DNA from: Bacillota bacterium
GTDB lineage: Bacteria; Bacillota_E; Sulfobacillia; Sulfobacillales; Sulfobacillaceae
Assembly (NCBI GenBank): GCA_021802225.1
Contig: JAKAAS010000010.1
Coordinates: 1-13,188 of the forward strand
Length of the DNA: 13,188 nucleotides
Direction: 5' to 3'
Position 1 is the first letter of the stretch. Every line of letters begins with the position of its first letter. This document shows, piece by piece, positions 1 to 7,000 of this stretch. Made by a program: the position numbers and the translations under genes. The notes below the pieces were generated by a model, which searched no databases, had not been told where the DNA came from, and was given only the letters and a program-made list of their open reading frames with translations.

Positions 1-890
1 TTGCGGAGGACAGGGTCAATGCGGGGGAACTGAGCCCCGTGTTTTTTGGTAGCGCTATTGCGAACTTTGGGGTGCAGAGCTTTCTGGACACGTTTTTGGC
101 GTTGGCGCCGTCCCCGACTCCCCGGATTAGTTCTATTGGGCCGATCTCGCCCGACGCGGAAACCTTCAGCGGATTTGTCTTCAAGATCCAGGCCAACATG
201 AATCCCCAGCACCGTGACCGCATTGCCTTTGTGCGCATTGCCTCGGGCCGCTTTGAACGGGGAATGGCCGTGACGCATGTCCGCACCCAGCGGGTGATTC
301 GCTTGAATCAGCCCCAGCAGTTCCTGGCACAGGACCGCTCCATTGTGGAGGAAGCTTTTGCGGGAGATGTGATTGGGCTGCATGACGCGGGGCTCTTTCA
401 TATCGGCGACACGCTGACGGAGGGTTCGGCTTTTGAATTTACCGGGTTTCCGCGATTCAGCCCGGAGCATTTCGGGGAAGTCGAGCTGAAATACGCGCTC
501 AAACATAAGCAGTACCAGCGTGGCTTGAAGGAATTGACGGAAGAAGGACTGATTCAGGTCTTTCACCCGACGGATGGAGGACCCCAAGTGTATTTGGGAG
601 TAGTCGGCCCGCTGCAGTTTGAGGTCTTGGAGTTTCGCATGAAAAACGAATACGGGGTGGATGTGACAATACGCCCTATGCACTATGTGATGGCCCGCTG
701 GATTGATGGCCCGCGGCCTGAACTGGGACGGTTTGACCGCGCTGCGGTGGTGCTCGATTCCGGAGACCGGCCGGTTCTGCTGGTGGAGGACCAGTACACA
801 CTGGCCAGACTGCAGGACAAGGATCCGGCCATGCGTCTATACGAATCGTCTCTTCTCATTCCGGAATCGGTCCAGACGCCGCTGTCTTAG
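1..890 (+). CDS. prfC: Peptide chain release factor 3 (RF3), C-terminal part, 5' end outside window
   Basis: RF3 is a translational GTPase that removes RF1/RF2 from the ribosome after peptide release. The reading frame is open from base 3 with no stop upstream, so the gene enters from the left and 295 residues are visible. Seen: the end of the G domain (PVFFGSAIANFGV), then the linker and the beta-barrel domain (FSGFVFKIQANMNPQHRDRIAFVRI, shortened here to its landmarks FKIQANM and HRDR), the GDRS-VEEA-GD-GLH stretch, and the RF3-specific C-terminal domain with LTEEGLIQVF, VGPLQFEV and a RWIDG motif near the end. These match bacterial RF3 closely and differ from EF-G, which would have a longer domain IV/V tail. 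The gene ends with TAG, 54 bases before the next gene, with no clear terminator between, so read-through into the aldo/keto reductase is possible. Some Bacillota lack RF3, so its presence is mildly informative. Confidence 0.96.
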   Translation, partial: AEDRVNAGELSPVFFGSAIANFGVQSFLDTFLALAPSPTPRISSIGPISPDAETFSGFVFKIQANMNPQHRDRIAFVRIASGRFERGMAVTHVRTQRVIRLNQPQQFLAQDRSIVEEAFAGDVIGLHDAGLFHIGDTLTEGSAFEFTGFPRFSPEHFGEVELKYALKHKQYQRGLKELTEEGLIQVFHPTDGGPQVYLGVVGPLQFEVLEFRMKNEYGVDVTIRPMHYVMARWIDGPRPELGRFDRAAVVLDSGDRPVLLVEDQYTLARLQDKDPAMRLYESSLLIPESVQTPLS

Positions 891-944
891 AAACCGAAGC
901 ACGGAAGATGCCAACATTTATTCACCATAACAGGAGGCCATTGG

Positions 945-1898
945 ATGAAATATCGCCGTTTGGGAAAGTCAGGAATCAAAGTTTCCGAAATTGCGCTAGG
1001 CAGTTGGCTCACGTACGGCACGGTGACGGAGCAGAATACGGCAGAGTCTTGTGTGCACCATGCTTATGAGTTGGGCATCAACCATTTTGACTGCGCCAAC
1101 GTCTATGGCAGCACGCCCCACGCCGCAGAACGTTTTCTGAACCAGGCTCTAGCCCCTTTTGCTCGGGACTCTTACGTTCTGACAACCAAGGCATTCTGGC
1201 CTGTGGGACCCGGTGTCAATGACCGCGGTCTGAGCCGCAAGCACTTAATCGCCCAGCTCGACCAGAGCCTGAAGGCGCTGGGAACCGACTACGTCGATAT
1301 TTTTTACTGCCACCGTTACGATCCGGATACGGAAATGGAAGAAATTTTGGGAACTATCGATGACCAGGTCCGGGCCGGCAAGATCCGGTACGGTGGTGTC
1401 AGCGAGTGGCCTGCCGAGAAAATTGCCGAAGCGGTGACGGTGCAGACCGCTTTGGCGCTGCACCCCCTGCGTGCAAGCCAACCGGTTTACAATATGTTTT
1501 CCCGCTATATCGAGCAGGCTGTGCTTCCGCTGTGTGAACAGAGCGGAATCGGCGTGGTGGTGTTCTCGCCTGTGGCGCAGGGCCTCTTGACTGGGAAGTA
1601 CCGCAAAGGACAGGCCTTGCCGGAAGGGTCTCGAGCGACGACTAAAGAGGTCAGCAATTTCATTACGCGGTACCTAACGGAGGAAAACTTAGACAAGGTT
1701 GAAGCCCTTATGCTGGTGGCGCAAGATCTGGGACTGTCGCTGAGCCAGCTGGCCCTGGCCTGGATCCTCCGGCAGCCGGGGATTGCGAGTGCCTTGATCG
1801 GCGCGTCGCGGCCTGAGCAGATTACGGAAAATGTCAAGGCGGTCGACGTGCAGCTGTCTGCGGATGTCCTCAGGCGGATTGAGGATATTTTGCAGTAA
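945..1898 (+). CDS. Aldo/keto reductase, Kv-beta-like subfamily
   Basis: A 317-residue NADPH-dependent oxidoreductase of the aldo/keto reductase (TIM-barrel) family, predicted cytosolic. The start ATG has AGGAGG seven bases upstream. The family tetrad is complete: Asp49 and Tyr54 in FDCANVYG, Lys82 in TTKAFWP and His123 in FYCHRYD. The cofactor region GASRPEQITENV (about 286-297) is the usual adenosine-phosphate binding loop. The RGLSRKH segment (94-100) and the TKAFW stretch are typical of the Kv-beta/YghZ group, whose members reduce small aldehydes and ketones, but this protein has His where Kv-beta has Asn. SPVAQGLLTGKY (209-220) is another family hallmark. The physiological substrate cannot be told from sequence. 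It appears to be the last gene of its transcript, because a strong terminator follows ten bases after the stop. Confidence 0.94.
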   Translation: MKYRRLGKSGIKVSEIALGSWLTYGTVTEQNTAESCVHHAYELGINHFDCANVYGSTPHAAERFLNQALAPFARDSYVLTTKAFWPVGPGVNDRGLSRKHLIAQLDQSLKALGTDYVDIFYCHRYDPDTEMEEILGTIDDQVRAGKIRYGGVSEWPAEKIAEAVTVQTALALHPLRASQPVYNMFSRYIEQAVLPLCEQSGIGVVVFSPVAQGLLTGKYRKGQALPEGSRATTKEVSNFITRYLTEENLDKVEALMLVAQDLGLSLSQLALAWILRQPGIASALIGASRPEQITENVKAVDVQLSADVLRRIEDILQ

Positions 1899-1908
1899 AG
1901 GCGTCCGG

Positions 1909-1935
1909 AAGAGCCGCCGCGGCGGCTCTTTTTTT
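1909..1935 (+). terminator. Intrinsic terminator after the aldo/keto reductase
   Basis: A fully self-complementary 22-base GC-rich palindrome (1909-1930, core GCCGCCGCGGCGGC) is followed directly by seven T residues (1929-1935, two of them shared with the stem). It lies ten bases after the reductase stop codon. The folded form would need a small loop at the centre, leaving about eight or nine base pairs. The A-run on the opposite side is short, so termination is expected mainly for plus-strand transcripts. Confidence 0.9.
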
Positions 1936-1981
1936 GTCATAAGACGAGCCCGCTCCGCTTATGCATGTACAGGGTGAAATC

Positions 1982-2767
1982 ATGAAAAAACATCGGCGCT
2001 TCGCGCAATATTGGCCCGGGGTCCTGAGCCCGCCCCCGCCACAATTTCTGTCCCTGATACAGCCCGTCTCGATGCTGCGGCTTTTCGTGGCCACCGTTGT
2101 AGGGTCCTGCGCGGTGTTGGTTCTATCTCCCCTGACCAAGAGCAGCATGGCTGGGTACGCGTATGGAGCTCTGCTGTTCACGGCTCTGAGCTGGCCTTTC
2201 GTCCCCAAAATTCTGGCCACGGCCCGGTGGACAGAAGCGACTTTAGGCCAGAGTGTTCTGGTGCTGATTGCCAGCACGGCTTTGGGTGATGTTGCCCAGC
2301 GGCTTTTGGGGTTCAACCCACAGCAATCCGGCTTGGACCGGATGACGTGGCATGGGGCCGCGCGGATGCTGTGGCAGTTCCCTCTGGTGCTGCCTGTGGA
2401 AAATCTGCTGCTGATTGGGGCGATGGTCTTTCTCTGGCAGTTTTTGCGGCCATCTTCGGCGTGGCAGCGCTTTGGTGTGGCTCTGTTGGCCGCCGCGCTG
2501 TTTGGACTGTGGCATGTGCCGTTTTGGGGGCCATGGACCATGTGGACCATTGGGATGAGTGTCCTGCCGTGGGTGCTCTACATGATGGCGACAGGAGACA
2601 TCGTAGTGCCTCTTGTCGCGCACATCCTTATGGACACGATGGCCATGGTGTTGACTTTTGGACCGTCAGGAAGCCTCTGGGTGCGTTATTTCTGGATTCT
2701 GGCGGCGCTGACCATGATTATGGCCGGACTTGGCCGGTCGCTGTACCGTGACTGGCGCGCGGGGTAA
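1982..2767 (+). CDS. CPBP-family intramembrane protease-like protein (degenerate motif 1)
   Basis: A 261-residue polytopic membrane protein with about six hydrophobic segments. It resembles the CPBP/Abi family (Rce1-like glutamate proteases; members are linked to CAAX processing, bacteriocin immunity or unknown roles). Seen: motif 2 FGLWH (His178) and motif 3 HILMD (His214, Asp218), in the usual spacing. Motif 1, normally EExxxR, reads ENLLLI at Glu140: the first Glu, which is the catalytic one in Rce1, is kept, but the second Glu is Asn and the Arg is Ile. Activity is therefore uncertain. I prefer ATG 1982 because AGGGTG lies five bases upstream; an in-frame ATG at 1961 would add seven residues but has no ribosome binding site. 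The 3' end overlaps the convergent HadB-like gene by 50 bases. Confidence 0.75.
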   Translation: MKKHRRFAQYWPGVLSPPPPQFLSLIQPVSMLRLFVATVVGSCAVLVLSPLTKSSMAGYAYGALLFTALSWPFVPKILATARWTEATLGQSVLVLIASTALGDVAQRLLGFNPQQSGLDRMTWHGAARMLWQFPLVLPVENLLLIGAMVFLWQFLRPSSAWQRFGVALLAAALFGLWHVPFWGPWTMWTIGMSVLPWVLYMMATGDIVVPLVAHILMDTMAMVLTFGPSGSLWVRYFWILAALTMIMAGLGRSLYRDWRAG

Positions 2768-3143
2768 GCACGAGTGCCGCCTCTCCGGTCACGGCGGCCT
2801 TGCTTTCGCCCTTGACGTGGGCCGCGAGGGTCACCCGCAGCTCCCTAGGTCCTGGCGAGTTCACGGTGCCGCTCAGTATCAGCTGAGACGGCTGCACGAT
2901 TTGGCGGAAACGGGCATGAAAGTGTGTAATCCGGTAGCCTTCTTGGTAGAAGGGGACAAAGAGAAGGTCCCACAGACCCATGCTGAGCATGCCGTGGATG
3001 ATGACCCCTGGCAGCCCAAACGACTGGGCGGTGACGGTGTCGTAGTGAATGGGGTTGAAATCTCCTGAAGCAGCGGCGTAGCGCACTAGTTGTTCCCGCG
3101 TCACAGAAACTTCCACGGGTCCCAGCGATTTAGGCACAAACAT
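2718..3143 (-). CDS. MaoC-type (R)-hydratase/3-hydroxyacyl dehydratase, HadB-like
   Basis: A 141-residue single hot-dog-fold protein. It carries the hydratase-2 signature YAAASGDFNPIHYD with catalytic Asp28 and His33, followed by the GLPGVIIHGML stretch (43-52) that is typical of the HadB subunit of the mycobacterial dehydratase and of small R-specific enoyl-CoA hydratases. The expected reaction is reversible hydration/dehydration of 3-hydroxyacyl-CoA or -ACP. Its ATG overlaps the stop of the upstream HadA-like gene by one base (TAATG), and AGGAGGT lies inside the end of that gene, so the two are translationally coupled and probably form a heterodimer. The last 50 bases run against the CPBP gene. 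Whether it serves fatty acid synthesis or a catabolic acyl-CoA route cannot be told here; mycolate synthesis is unlikely in a non-actinobacterial host. Confidence 0.92.
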   Translation of the reverse strand: MFVPKSLGPVEVSVTREQLVRYAAASGDFNPIHYDTVTAQSFGLPGVIIHGMLSMGLWDLLFVPFYQEGYRITHFHARFRQIVQPSQLILSGTVNSPGPRELRVTLAAHVKGESKAAVTGEAALVLTPRASHGTATGQVRP

Positions 3144-3580
3144 TACCCCACCTCCTGTGTGCTGGTATTGATCAGCAGCAGACTCTGGGACACAAAAGCC
3201 TCTTCATCCCTCTGATTGGTGCCCACTGTCCGGATAGTCAGGAAGACCATGTTAGCTCGGCGCTTTAGCGCGTGAATCGAACTGACCACGCTGATATGGT
3301 CGCCTGCGGCAATCGGCGCCCCATATTCGAAGTCCTGCTCTCCGTGAATGATGCCGGCGGCCGGCATGTCAATACCGGGAATCGTGTTTGCGGCTAGCGT
3401 GAATGGGAAGGTGGGCGGGGCTATCACGTCAGGATAACCGGCTTGTAGGGCAGATTCAGTATCGCAGTAGGGAGGATAAGTGAGACCGATTGCGCAGGAA
3501 AATTGCTGCAGAGCGCACCGGTCAATATGGTGCACCCGCGGTGCTGAGTGTCTGCCAATGAGTTCATCAGTCCATTGCAT
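3143..3580 (-). CDS. HadA-like hot-dog dehydratase subunit (MaoC dehydratase N-terminal family)
   Basis: A 145-residue protein of the FAS1-type dehydratase/MaoC_dehydrat_N family. Hallmarks are AIGLTYPPYCD (30-40), APPTFPFTL (54-62) and IIHGEQDFEYGAPIAAGD (77-94), which match the HadA subunit that pairs with a HadB subunit. In the characterised heterodimer HadA helps bind the acyl chain while HadB supplies the catalytic Asp/His; consistent with this, no GDxNPxH motif is present here and the adjacent gene has it. The ATG at 3580 is preceded by a GAGGG ribosome binding site seven bases upstream. Transcription probably starts at a promoter at 3647-3675 and covers both genes. The pair is divergent from the amidase unit. 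Confidence 0.9.
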   Translation of the reverse strand: MQWTDELIGRHSAPRVHHIDRCALQQFSCAIGLTYPPYCDTESALQAGYPDVIAPPTFPFTLAANTIPGIDMPAAGIIHGEQDFEYGAPIAAGDHISVVSSIHALKRRANMVFLTIRTVGTNQRDEEAFVSQSLLLINTSTQEVG

Positions 3581-3646
3581 TATTATCCCTCATTTTCGTG
3601 GAGTCGGGTTGCGCATCCTTGTCGGGGAGGCACAGCGGGCATGGGC

Positions 3647-3675
3647 ATTGTATAATACATCCATAATCACGACAA
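3647..3675 (-). promoter_or_regulatory. Putative sigma-A promoter for the HadA/HadB-like operon
   Basis: On the minus strand TTGTCG (3675-3670) and TACAAT (3652-3647) are separated by exactly 17 bases, four and five matches respectively to the housekeeping consensus. The predicted start lies about 60 bases before the HadA-like ATG. The -10 overlaps the plus-strand TATAAT, so the two directions may compete. Confidence 0.5.
3649..3659. promoter_or_regulatory. Palindrome and plus-strand TATAAT within the divergent promoter region
   Basis: The 11-base inverted repeat TGTAT-A-ATACA contains a perfect plus-strand -10 hexamer (TATAAT, 3651-3656), about 40 bases before the small ORF at 3697. No good -35 element lies at the correct distance (the 17-base position reads AGGCAC), so plus-strand activity may depend on an activator or on the -10 alone. 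The palindrome also overlaps the minus-strand -10, so a bound regulator would affect both operons. The short arm length means chance cannot be excluded. Confidence 0.35.
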
Positions 3676-3696
3676 CCCACCAGGAGGAGAATCCCT

Positions 3697-3894
3697 ATGG
3701 AGCGCAGTGACCCATTGGGCCAGATTTTGAATGAGGTGCTGGGTATGGATGCATTGGGTGAAGATATTTGGGATCAAGCGGGAATGGGCATGGTCATCCG
3801 CGCCTTGGCGCCCAAGGCCCTCAACCGGGCAGAGCCTTTCACACCGCCGGTCCCCCAGTCAGCAGGGAGGGCGCCCCATGTCCTCCCAGATTGA
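3697..3894 (+). CDS. Small uncharacterised protein, coupled to the amidase gene
   Basis: A 65-residue ORF that I do not recognise. Translation looks real: AGGAGG lies nine bases before the ATG, a TATAAT box is about 40 bases upstream, and the 3' end overlaps the amidase start by 17 bases. The N-terminal half is acidic and could form a helix (about residues 5-40, with LGQILNEVLGMDALGED and MVIRALAPKAL); the C-terminal third is Pro-rich (EPFTPPVPQ). There is no signal peptide, membrane segment or cysteine. Position and size recall the small helper subunits GatC and AtzG (DUF4089), which sit beside amidase-signature enzymes and stabilise them, but I see no clear sequence match to either. It could instead be an upstream ORF that mainly sets amidase translation. 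Confidence 0.6.
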   Translation: MERSDPLGQILNEVLGMDALGEDIWDQAGMGMVIRALAPKALNRAEPFTPPVPQSAGRAPHVLPD

Positions 3895-5245
3895 GCGGCT
3901 GCACCAGAGTTTTCTGAATGGAAGCGATGACCCCGTCGCCCTGCTTGAACGGATCCATGCCAGCCAGCCGGCTGTGCAGTCGCAGACCAATGCCTTTGTG
4001 TCGGTGGATTTTGAGCGCGCCCGGAAGACGGCCGAATCGTCCTGGGACCGATTCCGGAAGGGCCAGGCGCGCGGAATTCTCGACGGGATTCCGGTCGGCC
4101 TCAAAGACCTGTTCGAAACCGCCGGGGTGCCGACCACTGCGGGCTCAAAGATCCTCAAGGATTATTGTCCCGTGTCCGACGGCGTGGTTGTTGCGCGGTT
4201 GCGGGCGGCAGGGGCGAATGTCGATATCGGCAAACTGAATCTCCACGAGTTTGCGTTTGGGCCCACCAGCACCAGCTCTTATTTCGGGCCAGTGAAAAAT
4301 CCCGTCGACTCCCGCAAAATGTCGGGAGGATCCAGCGGCGGATCGGCGGCTGTGGTGGCGTCCGGACTGTTCTTGGCCGCATTGGGGACGGATACGGGGG
4401 GCTCCGTGCGCATTCCGGCTGCCCTGTGCGGCATAGCGGGTCTCAAACCCACATACGGCAGGGTCAGCCGGGAGGGGGTGATTCCCCTGTCATGGACGCT
4501 TGACCACGTGGGACCGCTGGCGCGCACCGTGGAAGACTTGGCGCTCGTGCTGAATGTGATTGCGGAGCAGCCGGGGGTGTCCTGGGAATGGATGCGGTCC
4601 ACACCTCTTGACCCCAGCGCTCCCCTGCGGCTTTTCTGGCCGCAAGGGCCACAGTGGCAGGCGCTGGATGCTGACCTCAATGAGCGCTTTGAGGGGGCCG
4701 TGGAGAAGTTGGTCCGTAGGGGAAGGGTTGAGATTGTCCGTGGCGACCTTCCAGACACCGAGCGCGTGCGGGCGGCACAAATGGTGATAATTGGAGCGGA
4801 GGCGGCCAATTATCACTGGCGCTGGCTCCAGGAACGTCCCTGGGACTATCAGCCTGATGTGCGGAAGAGGCTGGTCTCCCGCTCGTCGTACTTGGCCGTG
4901 CAGTATATCGAGGCGCTCAGGGCCCGGACCGAACTGGTGCAGACCTACCGGCATTGGTTCAGCGCCCAGGCTTGTGACGGCATCATCATGCCGTCGGTAC
5001 CGGTCTACCCGCCTGATTTGGACACGCAGACCCTGACGGGATACGGCGGGGAGGCGGCTGACATCCGCAATATTCTGGTGTGGTTTACATCTTTGTTTAA
5101 TCTGCTGGGCCTGCCCGCCGCGACAATTCCTGTGGCGGTGAATGCCGAAGGATTTTCTGCGAATGCGCAGATTGTGGGGGATTACTGGCAGGAGGAAAAA
5201 ATTCTCCGGATTGCGAAGATTTGGCAGGATTTGGTGCAGGCATAG
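3878..5245 (+). CDS. Amidase-signature family hydrolase (GatA/AtzE-like)
   Basis: A 455-residue amidase of the Ser-cisSer-Lys family, cytosolic. The triad is complete: Lys76 in GLKDLFETAG, Ser152 in the GGSSGGSA stretch and Ser176 in TDTGGSVRIP; the 24-residue spacing between the serines is exactly the family spacing, and AGLKPTYGRVS follows as in GatA and AtzE. The enzyme hydrolyses a carboxamide to acid plus ammonia; the substrate is unknown. It is probably not the tRNA-dependent GatA, since no gatB or recognisable gatC is adjacent and the C-terminal half is divergent. I chose ATG 3878 because AGGGAGG lies seven bases upstream and homology begins there; the open frame continues upstream to 3731 only as out-of-phase reading of the small ORF. 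A FUSC exporter follows after 29 bases, likely in the same transcript. Confidence 0.93.
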   Translation: MSSQIERLHQSFLNGSDDPVALLERIHASQPAVQSQTNAFVSVDFERARKTAESSWDRFRKGQARGILDGIPVGLKDLFETAGVPTTAGSKILKDYCPVSDGVVVARLRAAGANVDIGKLNLHEFAFGPTSTSSYFGPVKNPVDSRKMSGGSSGGSAAVVASGLFLAALGTDTGGSVRIPAALCGIAGLKPTYGRVSREGVIPLSWTLDHVGPLARTVEDLALVLNVIAEQPGVSWEWMRSTPLDPSAPLRLFWPQGPQWQALDADLNERFEGAVEKLVRRGRVEIVRGDLPDTERVRAAQMVIIGAEAANYHWRWLQERPWDYQPDVRKRLVSRSSYLAVQYIEALRARTELVQTYRHWFSAQACDGIIMPSVPVYPPDLDTQTLTGYGGEAADIRNILVWFTSLFNLLGLPAATIPVAVNAEGFSANAQIVGDYWQEEKILRIAKIWQDLVQA

Positions 5246-5274
5246 AGACAAGCCTGGCGCACCATCCTAGCACC

Positions 5275-6408
5275 ATGATGCGGATATCGTGGCAGAAGGT
5301 GCGCAGCCTGATTGAACAGGGCACGAATTCCCAGGTTTTCAAGACGGGTCTGGCTGCTGGCGCTTCATGGTTCGCGGCCCAGCGGCTTTTTGGGACCAGC
5401 CGCCCATATTTCGCGCCGCTGGCGGCCATCTTGTCTTTGCAGGTGACTGTCGCTGAGTCTGTGTCGCGCGGGGTGCAGAGGGTGGCCGGGGTGGCGGGCG
5501 GAATTGTTTTGGCGGTCGCTGCCGGATATTTTTTTCGCTTGTCGGCATGGTCCGTGGGAATTGTGGTGTATCTCGCGGTATTTCTGGCGACCCGCCTGCG
5601 CATGGGTACTCAGGGAATCCCGCAGGTGGCCGTGACTGCGCTGTTGGTGATGACTGTGGGGCGCATGGCGCCCCAATACGCATGGATCCGGGCCCTTGAC
5701 ACGGCTGTGGGGGTTGTCGTGGCCATAGCCGTCAATGCACTGGTATGGCCTCCTGATGCGACCCCGTCAGCCGAGAATGCGATTAGCGTTTTAGACCAGG
5801 AAGTTTGTGATGTTCTGGGGGGAATTCGTGCCGATCTCATTGCGGGACTCAGTCCGGACCACGCCAGCCGCCATTTGAGACGGGCGCGCGGGGTCGACCG
5901 CTCTCTGGAAGAGGTCAAACGGGCTATCCGCCAAGCCGAAAAGAGTTTGAAATGGAATGTCATGGCATCCAAAAGACGCCTGCGGCTGAAGACCCTGAGA
6001 CAGGCGGCAACAGTGCTGGAGCATGCGCTGTCCCAAGTCCGGGGTATTGCGCGCAGTCTGTTCGTTACCGCCGAGCGCAATGTAAGCGACCCATATGTGT
6101 CGCTGCCGCAGGCCATGGCGACAGGCATGGCCGAATTGCTGGCGATCATGGCACAAGCTCTTGGGACCTATTCCCGCATCATTATTGACCGGGATCCCCA
6201 TGCGGCCTGGCAATTGGAAAGACAGTTGAAACAGGCATCGCAAATGCGACGCCTGTTGGCTGAAAACGTTGAAGGGTCGGCGGTGGACTGGATCGACCTG
6301 GCGGCTGTACTGGCAGATGTCGAAAAAATGACTCAAGACTTGCTCGTGTCGTCCCGCCTTCTGATTCCGCTGGTCATCCCCGCTGCCCGCGATTTGGGCC
6401 CCGGTTAG
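5275..6408 (+). CDS. FUSC-family (aromatic acid exporter-like) membrane protein
   Basis: A 377-residue membrane protein. The N-terminal ~160 residues contain about five or six hydrophobic segments, with the family-typical stretch SRPYFAPLAAILSLQVTV followed by a Gly/Ala/Val-rich helix (VAGVAGGIVLAVAAG) and a GVVVAIAVNALVWPP helix. The remainder is soluble and helical, with many charged residues (for example RRARGVDRSLEEVKRAIRQ), as in the cytoplasmic part of AaeB/YgaH-type exporters. It probably forms an efflux channel for organic acids or related small molecules. The start is uncertain: ATG 5275 (or ATG 5278) follows the amidase stop closely but has a poor ribosome binding site; a TTG at 5221 would overlap the amidase. 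The weak site suggests translation coupled to the amidase. The stop overlaps that of the convergent pyrophosphatase gene. Confidence 0.85.
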   Translation: MMRISWQKVRSLIEQGTNSQVFKTGLAAGASWFAAQRLFGTSRPYFAPLAAILSLQVTVAESVSRGVQRVAGVAGGIVLAVAAGYFFRLSAWSVGIVVYLAVFLATRLRMGTQGIPQVAVTALLVMTVGRMAPQYAWIRALDTAVGVVVAIAVNALVWPPDATPSAENAISVLDQEVCDVLGGIRADLIAGLSPDHASRHLRRARGVDRSLEEVKRAIRQAEKSLKWNVMASKRRLRLKTLRQAATVLEHALSQVRGIARSLFVTAERNVSDPYVSLPQAMATGMAELLAIMAQALGTYSRIIIDRDPHAAWQLERQLKQASQMRRLLAENVEGSAVDWIDLAAVLADVEKMTQDLLVSSRLLIPLVIPAARDLGPG

Positions 6409-6890
6409 TGCTGGCCTTTCACAAAGCGCTCTTGGCTTTCTTTCAGCACGCGTTCGCCGACTTCATGATCTTGCCAGCCGCCGACATGCGATTCCTTGCC
6501 TTCAAGCTCTTTATATGTCGCAAAAAAGTGCGCGACCTCTTTAAGAGTATGTTGAGGGACATCCTTGATGGTCTCGATTCCGTTCATGCGGGGATCATCT
6601 GCAGCCACCGTCAAGATTTTGTTGTCCACACCATTTTCGTCGGTCATTTCCAGCAGACCGACAATGCGGCCACGGACAATGCAGCCAGGAAACGTGGGTT
6701 GCGACATTAACACCATGACATCGATGGGGTCACCGTCCTCGCCTAACGTTTTCTCGACAAATCCGTACTCGGTGGGATAGTGAAATGGTGAATAGAGCAC
6801 CCGGTCCAAGCGGATGCGTCCTGTTTCGTGATCGGCCTCATATTTATTTTGGCTTCCCCGTGGAATTTCTACAACGACATCAATGACCAC
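6405..6890 (-). CDS. ppa: Inorganic pyrophosphatase, family I
   Basis: A 161-residue soluble pyrophosphatase that hydrolyses PPi to two phosphates and so drives biosynthetic reactions. All expected metal and substrate residues are present: Glu8, Lys16 and Glu18 in IPRGSQNKYE, Arg30, Tyr42, Asp52/Asp54/Asp57 in the DGDPID signature, Asp84 and Asp89 in MTDENGVD, Lys91, and Tyr126-Lys127 in FFATYKELE. Length is slightly below the E. coli enzyme and normal for bacteria. The start is GTG (6890-6888) with a GGAGGAGG ribosome binding site about nine bases upstream; an out-of-frame ATG lies between them. The gene is convergent with the FUSC gene (stops overlap by four bases) and divergent from the DUF445 gene, across a leader with two GC-rich hairpins. 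Confidence 0.97.
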   Translation of the reverse strand: MVIDVVVEIPRGSQNKYEADHETGRIRLDRVLYSPFHYPTEYGFVEKTLGEDGDPIDVMVLMSQPTFPGCIVRGRIVGLLEMTDENGVDNKILTVAADDPRMNGIETIKDVPQHTLKEVAHFFATYKELEGKESHVGGWQDHEVGERVLKESQERFVKGQH

Positions 6891-6915
6891 TGAAGCATTC
6901 CTCCTCCATCATCAC

Positions 6916-6958
6916 CGCGCCGTTGGCGGCGCGTCATGCGGCAGCGTGCGGCGCACGC
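6916..6958. other. Two tandem GC-rich hairpins in the ppa/DUF445 divergent region
   Basis: First hairpin: CGCGCCG (6916-6922) pairs with CGGCGCG (6927-6933) around a TTGG loop. Second: GCGTGC (6944-6949) pairs with GCACGC (6953-6958) around a three-base loop. Neither is followed by a T-run in either direction, so they are not intrinsic terminators. They would lie in the 5' leader of the pyrophosphatase mRNA. The rest of the 211-base region 6891-7101 holds the ribosome binding sites of both genes; I see no clear plus-strand promoter. Confidence 0.4.
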
Positions 6959-6971
6959 CTGCGCTTGTTTC

Positions 6972-7000
6972 ATTGTGCGAGATGCGGGCGCAAAAATCAA
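6972..7000 (-). promoter_or_regulatory. Possible promoter for the pyrophosphatase gene
   Basis: Minus-strand TTGATT (7000-6995) and CACAAT (6977-6972) are 17 bases apart, each matching four of six consensus positions. Transcription from here would give a leader of roughly 75 bases that contains the two hairpins at 6916-6958. The match is modest. Confidence 0.3.

Noticed and set aside
1870..2550. Long minus-strand open frame opposite the CPBP gene
   Set aside because: Its translation is Arg/Ser/Pro-rich without any domain pattern, it lies antisense to a gene with clear membrane segments and motifs, and it has no ribosome binding site.
2718..3580. A single MaoC protein split by a frameshift
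   Set aside because: The two parts are complete hot-dog proteins with separate ribosome binding sites and match HadA and HadB respectively, which are normally separate subunits.
3731..3877. Upstream extension of the amidase to the first ATG of its open frame
   Set aside because: The extra 49 residues are Trp/Arg/Ser-rich with no amidase similarity, cover the small ORF in another phase, and the AGGGAGG site points to ATG 3878.
3878..5245. GatA of the Glu-tRNA(Gln) amidotransferase
   Set aside because: The core motifs fit, but there is no gatB or recognisable gatC next to it and the C-terminal half is divergent, so a stand-alone AtzE-type amidase is more likely.
4490..5251. 253-codon minus-strand open frame opposite the amidase
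   Set aside because: It is the shadow of a GC-rich coding strand; the amidase on the plus strand has a complete catalytic triad and good start.
5610..6336. Overlapping minus-strand open frames opposite the FUSC gene
   Set aside because: Low-complexity composition with no start signals, opposite a well-supported membrane protein.
6444..6933. Attenuator or intrinsic terminator in the ppa leader
   Set aside because: The hairpins there are not followed by T-runs and no leader peptide with a biased codon set is visible.
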